Below, piece after piece: positions 8,698-15,833 of a DNA stretch of 64,000 nucleotides (within the stretch, counting starts at the first letter, position 1; the number at the start of each line of letters is the position of its first letter). Both the position numbers and the translations under genes were made by a program. The notes beneath the pieces were generated by a model. It was not told the DNA's origin. It did not search any database and saw only the letters and a program-made list of their open reading frames with translations. The stretch lies in NCBI RefSeq assembly GCF_023507705.1, contig NZ_JALBGD010000005.1, positions 1-64,000 on the forward strand, written 5' to 3'. Origin of the DNA: Stappia sp. WLB 29. GTDB lineage: Bacteria; Pseudomonadota; Alphaproteobacteria; Rhizobiales; Stappiaceae.

Positions 8698-8704
8698 GGC
8701 ATCC

Positions 8705-9337
8705 TCAACCGAGCCGCCAGTCTTCCGTCTCCACGCCCTGGTCGCGCAACTGGTTGACCCGGTCGTTGGCGTAGCGCTGGAAGCCTTCGCTCTGGTAGGC
8801 GCCGCTGCGCACCCATTCGAAGAAATGGTAGAAATAGAAAGGCGGCAGGTAACCCTGGATGCGGGCGATCTCCGCCTCGCGGCCGGTCTTGCCGGCGACC
8901 CCTTCGGCATCGGGCGGGAAGAACAGGATCGTCGGGGTGAAGTTGACCAGCCAGCGCCGGCCGAGCGCGCGCTCCTCCATCGCCTCGCCGTCGAAGTCGG
9001 TCGTCTCGCGCGCGCCGAACAGGTCGAGCTGCAGGATCGCGAAATTCTCCTTCATCCAGGGCAGGTAGTCCTCGCGCGCAAGGTTCACCTCGTGGGTCTT
9101 GCGGCAGAACGGGCAGCCGCCCTGTTCGAACATCACCACGAAATGCTTGCCCGCCGCCTGCGCCTCGGCCAGGTCCTCGCCAAGGTCGAGGAAGCTCTCG
9201 ACGAACCAGTCCTGCTTGTAGAGCCCGTCGTCGCCCAGCGTCGCCGCGCTTGCCGCGCCCGGCCGGACGAGCGGCAGGCTCGCCCCCGCGGCACCGGCCG
9301 CCAGCGCTGCCAGCGAAAAGTCGCGTCTCGTGATCAT
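8705..9337 (-). CDS. Tat-exported thioredoxin-like protein (SoxW type)
   Basis: A 210-residue periplasmic thioredoxin-fold protein. The N-terminus MITRRDFSLAALAAGAAGAS is a twin-arginine signal (RRDFS), and cleavage probably falls near the ASA at 29-31. The mature part has the redox motif CPFC (75-78) in FEQGGCPFCRKTHEVN and a cis-proline segment NFTPTILFF. Family members act in periplasmic thiol or sulfur redox chemistry; SoxW-like proteins accompany sulfur oxidation genes. The ATG at 9337 has a strong GGGAGGAAAC binding site. A palindrome (9354-9373) lies directly upstream. The next gene follows after seven bases. Confidence 0.85.
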   Translation of the reverse strand: MITRRDFSLAALAAGAAGASLPLVRPGAASAATLGDDGLYKQDWFVESFLDLGEDLAEAQAAGKHFVVMFEQGGCPFCRKTHEVNLAREDYLPWMKENFAILQLDLFGARETTDFDGEAMEERALGRRWLVNFTPTILFFPPDAEGVAGKTGREAEIARIQGYLPPFYFYHFFEWVRSGAYQSEGFQRYANDRVNQLRDQGVETEDWRLG

Positions 9338-9353
9338 GCTGTTTCCTCCCGAC

Positions 9354-9373
9354 ACATTCCTTTCTCGGAATGT
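9354..9373 (-). promoter_or_regulatory. ATTC-N8-GAAT palindrome before the thioredoxin gene
   Basis: ACATTCC (9354-9360), six bases, GGAATGT (9367-9373) form a perfect palindrome 16 bp upstream of the start codon. It contains ATTC-N8-GAAT, the pattern I associate with persulfide-responsive ArsR-family repressors (SqrR/BigR). No such regulator is in the window. Confidence 0.5.
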
Positions 9374-9424
9374 ATCAGCTCGCAGCACGCCTTGCATCCG
9401 CAATGCGGGGAGGGGACGAGGAAA

Positions 9425-10105
9425 TCAGGCCTCGCCCACCACCACGATATGCAGCGCCCGCGGCCCGTGCGCGCCGAGCAGCAATGTCTGCTCGATGTCG
9501 GCCGAGCGCGAGGGGCCGGTGATCATGTTCACCGTGCGCGGCATCGTGCCCTTGCCGTGGATCCCGCGGATCCGCTCCCACAGGCTCTCGTAGTCGCCGG
9601 CGATATCGGCCGCCGACAGCACGACGATATGATGCTCGGGCAGGAAGTTCAGCGTCGTCGGATTGTCCGGGCCCGAGGTCAGCATCAAGGTGCCGGTCTC
9701 GGCGATGCCGCCGAAGGCGTGGGAGACGGTGGCGAGATCCGCATTCTCGGCCCGGCCGCGGTCGACTTCCAGGTTCGCCTGCGCTGCCCAGGGCATCGCG
9801 GCGAGCCGCGCGTCCTCGCCGAAGCGCACCCGCGCCGGCAGGTTTTTCGACTTCAGATAGTCGGTCACCGCCTGCGGCACCTCGGCCGGGCTCGCCACCC
9901 GGGCGATGCTCGCCTGCACCTTTTCCGCCATCTGGCAGAACAGGGCGACCCGCGCCGCCGGGTCCAGCTGGCCGCGCGCCGGGATCAGGCCCTTCGGCGC
10001 GCGCTGCAGCCGGTCGGTCACCGCCGCGCGGCGCATCGTGTCGTCGCCCTTGCGCCCCATGGCCGAGCGCATCTTGGCCAGGATCGAGGCTTTTGCGTCG
10101 CTCAT
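9425..10105 (-). CDS. lutC: Lactate utilisation protein LutC
   Basis: A 226-residue protein of the LutC/YkgG (LUD domain) family, a subunit of the iron-sulfur L-lactate dehydrogenase complex LutABC that oxidises lactate to pyruvate. The family's glycine-rich core is visible in IAETGTLMLTSG (about 142-153), followed by the HHIVVL strand and ITGPSRSADIEQTLLLGAHGP. Its ATG overlaps the lutB stop by four bases, showing translational coupling. It is the last gene of the regulator-lutA-lutB-lutC operon. Confidence 0.93.
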   Translation of the reverse strand: MSDAKASILAKMRSAMGRKGDDTMRRAAVTDRLQRAPKGLIPARGQLDPAARVALFCQMAEKVQASIARVASPAEVPQAVTDYLKSKNLPARVRFGEDARLAAMPWAAQANLEVDRGRAENADLATVSHAFGGIAETGTLMLTSGPDNPTTLNFLPEHHIVVLSAADIAGDYESLWERIRGIHGKGTMPRTVNMITGPSRSADIEQTLLLGAHGPRALHIVVVGEA

Positions 10106-11556
10106 GCCGAGACCCTTTCGCCGTTTCCGCCCGTTTTCCGCGCGTCCTTTGCCTTCGCCCATTGCGCCTGGAACGTGCCGCCCTCGGGCGCCGGCAGGTC
10201 GCGGTGCCGGGTCCAGCCGCCGGCCAGCGGCAGGAAGGAGAAGCGCCCGCGCGCCCGGCCCATCAGGCCGAGCGTCGTCATCGCAACGCGCGTCGCCATC
10301 TGGTACAGCGCCGGCCGCTTGGCGAAGAAGGCCCACATCGCCAGCCCGTAGCGGGCGGCCGCCGGGTTGAGGTTGCGCGAGAACTCGCGCTCGCGCCAAT
10401 GGCGCATCATCTTCGGCAGCGGAATGCGCATCGGGCACACGCTCTCGCAGCGCCCGCAGAAGGTCGAGGCGTTGGGCAGGTGGCCCGACTGGTCGACGCC
10501 GATCAGCGAGGGCGTCAGCACCGCGCCCATCGGGCCGGGATAGACCCAGCCATAGGCGTGGCCGCCGACCGCGTGATAGACCGGGCAGTGGTTCATGCAG
10601 GCGCCGCAGCGGATGCAGCGCAGCATGTCCTGGAACTCGGTGCCCAGCATCGACGAGCGGCCGTTGTCGAGCAGCACCACGTGGTACTCCTCCGGCCCGT
10701 CGGGATCGCCCGCGCGCTTCGGCCCGGTCGAGACGGTCGTGTAGACCGACATGTCCTGGCCCGTCGCCGAGCGCGCCAGCACCCGCAGGATCTGCGACAC
10801 GTCCTCCAGCGTCGGCACGATCTTCTCGATCGAGGCCACCACCACATGCGTCTTCGGCAGGATCTGCGTCAGGTCGCCGTTGCCCTCGTTGGTGACGATG
10901 ATCGAGCTGCCGGTCTCCGCCACCAGGAAGTTGGCGCCGGTGATGCCGATATCCGCCTGGAAATACTTGTCGCGCAGCACCGCGCGCGCCTCGCCGAGCA
11001 GCGTCGTCGGCTCTTCCAGGTTGCGGTCCGGGTCGAGATGGGTATGCACGCGGCGGAAATCCGCCTCGACCTGGTCCTTGTTCACATGCACCGCCGGGGC
11101 GATGATGTGGCTCGGGTGCTCGCCGCGCAGCTGGATGATGTATTCGCCCAGATCCGTTTCCACCGGCGCGACCGAGTGCTCCTCGAGAAAGGCGTTGAGG
11201 CCGATCTCCTCGGTGATCATCGACTTGCCCTTGGTCACCGTCCGGGCGCCGCGCTTGCGGCAGATGTCGAGGATGATGGCCCGCGCGTCCTCGGCCGTCT
11301 CGGCCCAGTGCACGTGGCCGCCGGCCGCTTCCACCTTCTCGGCATAGGCCTCCAGGTACAGGTCCAGATGGGCCAGCACATGGTCCTTGATGTCGCGCGC
11401 ATTGTCGCGCAGCCGGTCGAATTCCGGCAGCGCGGCGGCGGCCGTCGCGCGCTTGGTGATGAAGCCCGAGCGCACATGGCCGAGCGCGCGCTGCAGCGGC
11501 GCATCGTCCAGCGCGTGGCGCGCGTTGCTCTTGAACTGAGGCGAGGTGATCTGCAT
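10102..11556 (-). CDS. lutB: Lactate utilisation iron-sulfur protein LutB
   Basis: A 484-residue subunit of LutABC. The N-terminal LUD-like region contains VTKGKSMITEEIGLN (107-121) and ETGSSIIVTNEGNGDL (214-229). Two 4Fe-4S clusters follow in the ferredoxin-like part: cysteines 314, 317, 320 and 324 (CIRCGACMNHCP) and 367, 370 and 374 (CGRCESVCP). The start at 11556 gives MQITSPQFKSNARHAL, the usual N-terminus. It lies 41 bp downstream of lutA and overlaps lutC by four bases. The complex should pass electrons from lactate into the respiratory chain. Confidence 0.95.
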   Translation of the reverse strand: MQITSPQFKSNARHALDDAPLQRALGHVRSGFITKRATAAAALPEFDRLRDNARDIKDHVLAHLDLYLEAYAEKVEAAGGHVHWAETAEDARAIILDICRKRGARTVTKGKSMITEEIGLNAFLEEHSVAPVETDLGEYIIQLRGEHPSHIIAPAVHVNKDQVEADFRRVHTHLDPDRNLEEPTTLLGEARAVLRDKYFQADIGITGANFLVAETGSSIIVTNEGNGDLTQILPKTHVVVASIEKIVPTLEDVSQILRVLARSATGQDMSVYTTVSTGPKRAGDPDGPEEYHVVLLDNGRSSMLGTEFQDMLRCIRCGACMNHCPVYHAVGGHAYGWVYPGPMGAVLTPSLIGVDQSGHLPNASTFCGRCESVCPMRIPLPKMMRHWREREFSRNLNPAAARYGLAMWAFFAKRPALYQMATRVAMTTLGLMGRARGRFSFLPLAGGWTRHRDLPAPEGGTFQAQWAKAKDARKTGGNGERVSA

Positions 11557-11597
11557 GTGAGGCTGGCTCCCGTGCGCTTGCCCGTGACCGGTACCGG

Positions 11598-12416
11598 TCA
11601 GCGCGTCCGCTTTTCGCCGATGGCCGGCTGGTCGATCATGCCCGCCAGCACCTCGGCGACGTGGCGGACCTCGATGGCCGACCCCTCGCGCTTGAGCTTT
11701 CCGGCCATGTTCATCAGGCAACCGAGATCGCCGGCAAGCAGCATCCCCGCGCCGCTCTCGCGGATGGTCTTGGTCTTTTCCTCGACGATCTTGTTGGAGA
11801 TGTCGGGATATTTGACGCAGAACGTGCCGCCGAAGCCGCAGCACACGTCCGGGTCGCGCATTTCCTTCAGCTCCAGCCCCTCGACGGAGGCGAGAAGCTT
11901 GCGCGGCTGCCGGGAAATGCCGAGTTCGCGCAGGCCCGAGCAGCTGTCGTGATAGGTGGCGCTGCCGTTGAAGGTCGCATCGACCCCGGCGATGCCCAGC
12001 ACGTCGGTGAGGAAGCTGACCAGCTCGAACACCTTGGCGGAAAAGGCCGTGGCCCGCTCCTGCGCGGCCGTGTCGCCCTCGAACAGCTCCTCGTAGTGCT
12101 TCTTCAGCATGCCGGCGCAGGAGCCCGACGGCGCGACGACGTAATCGTAGCCCTCGAAGGCGCGAATCACCTGCTCCGCGATGGCGCGCGCGTCCGCCCG
12201 GTCGCCGGAGTTGAAGGCCGGCTGGCCGCAGCAGGTCTGTGCCGCCGGCACCTCGACGAGGCAGCCCGCATCCTCCATCAGCTTCACCGCGGCGAAGCCG
12301 ACGCTCGGGCGGAACAGGTCGACGAGGCATGTCACGAAAAGACCGACGCGCGGGGCGGTTTTCGGCGTCTGCGGTGTCTCGTTCGGCTGCGCGCCGGTTT
12401 GCGCGGTGGCTGTCAT
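11598..12416 (-). CDS. lutA: Lactate utilisation protein LutA (CCG-domain protein)
   Basis: A 272-residue protein of the LutA/YkgE family with two cysteine-rich CCG domains: the first around LFVTCLVDL...TCCGQPAFNSGD, the second around YHDSCSGLRELG...VCCGFGGTFCVKYP. Such domains bind an iron-sulfur cluster and resemble heterodisulfide reductase HdrB and GlcF. With LutB and LutC it forms the lactate oxidation complex. The N-terminal 25 residues are a disordered Thr/Pro/Gln tail. The start overlaps the stop of the GntR-family gene by four bases, so regulator and enzyme genes are in one operon. Confidence 0.94.
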   Translation of the reverse strand: MTATAQTGAQPNETPQTPKTAPRVGLFVTCLVDLFRPSVGFAAVKLMEDAGCLVEVPAAQTCCGQPAFNSGDRADARAIAEQVIRAFEGYDYVVAPSGSCAGMLKKHYEELFEGDTAAQERATAFSAKVFELVSFLTDVLGIAGVDATFNGSATYHDSCSGLRELGISRQPRKLLASVEGLELKEMRDPDVCCGFGGTFCVKYPDISNKIVEEKTKTIRESGAGMLLAGDLGCLMNMAGKLKREGSAIEVRHVAEVLAGMIDQPAIGEKRTR

Positions 12417-13243
12417 TGCGTCCCTGCTTCTTCTGTCGGGCGGCGGGGAGCCCGCCGTCGCTTGCTGTCGTCCTGCTCGCTCTCCAGGCGTTGCGCCAGC
12501 CGCAGCTCGGAGACGATACTCCAGCTGCCCGAGCGTGCCATGGCGTAGGCGACCTGCTCGACAAAGTCGATATGCGAACTGGCCGCATCGCCCGCCCGGC
12601 CCGCATCGCCTGCCATTACGGCCTCGTAGATTTCCCGGTGCTGCTCCAGCAGCTTCTCCCGCGATCCGGGATAGCGATAGAGCTGGACGCGGCTGTAGAA
12701 CACCCCGTCGGCCAGCAGCCGGTAGCACGAGCGCAGCGTGTGCAGCAGCACGATGTTGTGCGCGCTCTCGCCGATCGCCTGGTGGAATTCCACGTCGAGT
12801 TCGGCTTCCCGCCCGAAGTCCTCGCCGTTATGGGCGGCCTCCATGGCGCGGAAGATCCGGGTGATGATCTCGCGGTCCGCATCGGTTGCCCGCTGCGCCG
12901 CCAGCCGGGCGGTGGTCCGCTCGATCTCGCGGCGATACTCCAGGTAGTCGGCAATCGCCGGCGGGTGGCGCCGGACCAACTCGACGATGGCCTCGGAGAA
13001 CACGGTTCCGATGACGTCGGCGATGAAGGTGCCGCCGCCGTGACGGGTTACCAGCAGGCCCCGTTCCTCGAGAGTCTTGATGGCATCGCGCAGGATGGGG
13101 CGCGAGACGTCAACTTTCTTTGCCAGATCACGTTCGGCCGGCAGCCGGTCGCCGGGGCGCAGAACCCCCTGCAGGATCAGTTCCTCCACCTGATCGACAA
13201 CGGAATCTGCCGTCCGGTTGTGATGGATCTTCTGGAATACCAT
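12413..13243 (-). CDS. GntR-family (FadR/LldR subgroup) regulator of the lut operon
   Basis: A 276-residue regulator. The N-terminal GntR winged helix-turn-helix (LQGVLRPGDRLPAERDLAKK, then DVSRPILRDAIKTLEERGLL) is followed by a helical FCD ligand-binding domain. The metal/ligand residues are plausible in LDVEFHQAIGESAHN and YEAVMAGDAGRAGDAASSHID. LldR and PdhR relatives sense lactate or pyruvate. The overlap with lutA and the divergent TRAP operon make lactate the likely effector (inference). The ATG at 13243 gives MVFQKIHHNRTADSVVDQ. Repeated GCAACGC half-sites lie just upstream. Confidence 0.88.
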   Translation of the reverse strand: MVFQKIHHNRTADSVVDQVEELILQGVLRPGDRLPAERDLAKKVDVSRPILRDAIKTLEERGLLVTRHGGGTFIADVIGTVFSEAIVELVRRHPPAIADYLEYRREIERTTARLAAQRATDADREIITRIFRAMEAAHNGEDFGREAELDVEFHQAIGESAHNIVLLHTLRSCYRLLADGVFYSRVQLYRYPGSREKLLEQHREIYEAVMAGDAGRAGDAASSHIDFVEQVAYAMARSGSWSIVSELRLAQRLESEQDDSKRRRAPRRPTEEAGTQ

Positions 13244-13260
13244 CGTCCCGATCTTGTTTA

Positions 13261-13345
13261 TTGCAACGCAGCGGAAACTCATCGCAACGCAATAAGTTTC
13301 TTCGCGTTGAAGTAGGTTGGGGCAATTTATTCCGTATTGCGTTGA
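13261..13345. promoter_or_regulatory. Repeated GCAACGC/GCGTTGA half-sites in the lut/TRAP divergent region
   Basis: The 362-bp gap between the regulator and dctP contains GCAACGC at 13263-13269 and 13284-13290, and the reverse form GCGTTGA at 13304-13310 and 13339-13345. CAACGCAATA (13285-13294) and TATTGCGTTG (13335-13344) form a perfect 10-bp inverted repeat. This is a plausible operator for the GntR-family protein governing both directions. The remainder of the gap up to 13590 shows no other clear signal. Confidence 0.5.
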
Positions 13346-13605
13346 GTGGTCAATATTGTTATCCAATTAGCGTGGGTTGGTTTTCTCCGGTTGGGAGGCC
13401 GGTTTCCGACCCGCGGGAGATGGGCGTGGATGTTGCCCGGCCAGGTTGTGCGGCGACAATCTGCCGGCAAAGGCAGGCATCCGTGTCCGTCCTGTTGCGC
13501 GATGGGGAGCGCTCGACGTCGGGGCATTGCCGGGCATTGCGTCCGCTGTGTTGTCGTCGGTGTCCGGTCCCTGGAGCGCACAATGTTCCTAGGGAGGACC
13601 TGAAC

Positions 13606-14655
13606 GTGAAATCTTTCATTTCTGCAGTTGCCGTAACAGCGTCTCTTGCGATCGGTGCGACATCGCCGGCCGTCGCGCTGGACAAGCTGGACTGGGATCT
13701 TCAGTCGACCTATCCGGGCTCGCTGACGCAGCTCGGCACGCTCGGAAAGCTCGTGTCCGAGCGCCTTGCCGCGGTTTCCGGCGGTGAGATCAACCTCAAG
13801 TTCCAGGAGCCGGGTGCCATCGTTCCGGCGCTGGAGGCCTTCGACGCCGTGGCGTCGGGCGCCGTGCAGGCGGCCTGGTCGACCCCGGGCTACTGGACCG
13901 GCAAGGACAGCTCGCTCGCGCTCTTCGCGGCCGTGCCGTTCGGCCCGAGCGCTCCGGAATATGTCGCGTGGCTGAAGTTCGGCGGCGGCCAGGAGCTGCT
14001 CGACGAGATCTACGGCGCCTACGGCATCAAGTCGCTGATCTGTGCGGTCATCGCGCCCGAGGCTGCCGGCTGGTTCCGCAAGGAGATCAACACCGTCGAC
14101 GATCTCAAGGGCCTGAAGATGCGCTTCTTCGGCCTCGGCGCCAAGGTCATGCAGAAGCTCGGCGTGTCGACGCAGCTGCTCGCCGGCGGCGACATCTTCC
14201 CGGCGCTCGAACTCGGCACCATCGACGGCACCGAGTTCTCCATGCCGGCGATTGACCTGAAGCTCGGCTTCTACCAGGTGGCGAAGTACTACTACTTCCC
14301 GGGCTGGCATCAGCAGTCGACCATGTTCGACCTGATGATGAACAAGGCCGAGTGGGACGCACTGGACGACCAGACCAAGGCCATCTTCGAGACCGTCTGC
14401 GAAGCCAACATGATCTACGGCATTGCCGAGGGCGAGGCCATCCAGGCTTCGGCGCTCGCCGAACTGGAGAAGCAGGGCGTCAACCTCAAGACGTTCGATC
14501 CGGCGATCCTGGAGTCTCTCGAGGCAGCCTGGAACGAGGTCGTCGAGGAAGAGAAGGCCGCGAACCCGAACTTCGTGAAGGCTTGGGAGTCGCTCTCCAA
14601 GTTCCGCGAGGAATACACGATCTGGTCCGACATCGGTTACCTCAAGAAGAAGTAA
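13606..14655 (+). CDS. dctP: TRAP transporter substrate-binding protein (TakP-type)
   Basis: Periplasmic solute receptor, 349 residues, with a cleavable signal peptide (1-25, ending AVA). The GTG start at 13606 follows a strong AGGGAGGA ribosome site seven bases upstream. The segment MRFFGLGAKVMQKLG and the GGDIFPALELGTIDGTEF stretch match the TakP/TTHA0766 subgroup, which binds 2-oxoacids or calcium-lactate. Placement opposite lutABC makes lactate (or pyruvate) the best guess. A strong hairpin separates it from dctQ, as expected for a binding protein made in excess over permease. Confidence 0.93.
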   Translation: MKSFISAVAVTASLAIGATSPAVALDKLDWDLQSTYPGSLTQLGTLGKLVSERLAAVSGGEINLKFQEPGAIVPALEAFDAVASGAVQAAWSTPGYWTGKDSSLALFAAVPFGPSAPEYVAWLKFGGGQELLDEIYGAYGIKSLICAVIAPEAAGWFRKEINTVDDLKGLKMRFFGLGAKVMQKLGVSTQLLAGGDIFPALELGTIDGTEFSMPAIDLKLGFYQVAKYYYFPGWHQQSTMFDLMMNKAEWDALDDQTKAIFETVCEANMIYGIAEGEAIQASALAELEKQGVNLKTFDPAILESLEAAWNEVVEEEKAANPNFVKAWESLSKFREEYTIWSDIGYLKKK

Positions 14656-14674
14656 CCCGGATCGCCTGACAGGG

Positions 14675-14710
14675 CGGGTCCGCACCGTCTGAACCGGTGG
14701 TGCGGACCCG
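14675..14710 (+). promoter_or_regulatory. Stabilising or attenuating hairpin between dctP and dctQ
   Basis: A perfect 12-bp stem: CGGGTCCGCACC (14675-14686) with GGTGCGGACCCG (14699-14710), 12-base loop, no strong T-run. It probably protects the dctP message or partly ends transcription before the permease genes. The second TRAP operon has the same arrangement. Confidence 0.7.
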
Positions 14711-14815
14711 TCGTTTGCGCGAGTGGCCGACAAGGTCGCCGCGCCCGACGGCGAGCCGGACGCCGACCGCGCAGCCGTACGGTCCACCGATTACCCGGTC
14801 GGGGAGAGAGTTCCC

Positions 14816-15817
14816 ATGTCAACGCTGATCAGCCTTGCCGGCATCGCGGCTTCACTCGTCGCGGCGTTTGAGCTTGGCATTCCTGCCTATATGGTAGAGC
14901 TAGGCATTCCTGCCTATACCTCTACCTCTATCCTGTGCGCTGCGGGCTTCGTGCTCGGCATCCTCGGCGGTTTTCTCGGGGGGCGCGTGTCGCTCGCCGT
15001 CGCCGCCATGGTTCTGGCCGCCTTCGTCTTTGCGGTCACCGACAGCGGAATGACGGCCGTCCTCACCTCGCTGGACGTCAATCCGCTCGGCTTCTTCCGC
15101 AAATACGACGGCCTTTCGGGCCTCATCGGATCGCTGGCGATCCTGACGATCACCCTGCTCATCTTTCGTACCCGCGCGCCGCGGGCCTACGAGACCATGC
15201 TCGACACGTCCGACGACTTCGACCGCGTGGTCGTGGGCGCCGGCAAGCTGGCCTCCTGGCTCTTCGTGCCCTTGATGCTGATCATCTTCTACGATGTCAG
15301 CCAGCGTAAGTGGCTCGACTTCGACACGTCGATCATGGACACGTCGTTCTATGTCGACAGCACCAAGCTGCAGGAAATGGAGTGGCATCTGCATGCGACG
15401 CTGTTCCTGCTCTGCCTCGGCTTCGCCTACCGGGCCGACGGGCATGTGCGCATCGAACTGATCCGCGACCGGCTGTCCCAGCGCGCCCGGGTGTGGATGG
15501 AACTGGCGGGCATCCTCCTGTTCCTGCTCACCTACTGCTACCTCATCGTCGAGTTCGGCTGGATGTATGCCAGCAAGTCCTACGAGATCGGCGAGGTCTC
15601 GGCCGCCCAGACGGGCCTGAGCCATCGCTGGATCATCAAGGGCATGCTGCCTCTCGGCTTCGCATTGCTGTTCACCGCCGGCGTCTCCGCTGCGCTGCGT
15701 TGCGTCGTCTATCTCTTCGGCCCGTCCTACCTGAACGAGCGCTCCGGCGATTATGCCGGCACGCATCACGCGGACCTGCCGAAGGATGTGGTCACCAACG
15801 GGCCGATTACGGACTGA
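14816..15817 (+). CDS. dctQ: TRAP small permease with extra N-terminal membrane domain
   Basis: Membrane subunit of the TRAP transporter, 333 residues. The usual DctQ is about 160-200 residues with four helices. Here that part is the C-terminal half (about residues 145-315, including HLHATLFLLCLGFAYRADGHVRIELIRDR). The N-terminal half adds about four more helices. The ATG at 14816 is preceded by GGGGAGAGAG. A tandem 27-bp duplication (14870-14896 and 14897-14923) gives the repeated peptide ELGIPAY early in the protein. dctM follows after 16 bp. Confidence 0.88.
   Translation: MSTLISLAGIAASLVAAFELGIPAYMVELGIPAYTSTSILCAAGFVLGILGGFLGGRVSLAVAAMVLAAFVFAVTDSGMTAVLTSLDVNPLGFFRKYDGLSGLIGSLAILTITLLIFRTRAPRAYETMLDTSDDFDRVVVGAGKLASWLFVPLMLIIFYDVSQRKWLDFDTSIMDTSFYVDSTKLQEMEWHLHATLFLLCLGFAYRADGHVRIELIRDRLSQRARVWMELAGILLFLLTYCYLIVEFGWMYASKSYEIGEVSAAQTGLSHRWIIKGMLPLGFALLFTAGVSAALRCVVYLFGPSYLNERSGDYAGTHHADLPKDVVTNGPITD
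14870..14923 (+). repeat. 27-bp tandem duplication inside dctQ
   Basis: GAGCTTGGCATTCCTGCCTA starts at 14870, and the same sequence with one change (T to A at its sixth base) starts at 14897. The unit is 27 bp, so the frame is kept and nine residues are added (ELGIPAYMV, ELGIPAYTS) at the end of the first membrane helix. Confidence 0.85.
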
Positions 15818-15833
15818 TCGGAGAGCTCGAAAC

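Noticed and set aside
13120-13605. Extension of the TRAP binding protein upstream of the GTG at 13606
   Set aside because: The upstream frame lacks a signal peptide and overlaps the divergent regulator; the GTG has a strong ribosome site and gives a clean signal sequence.
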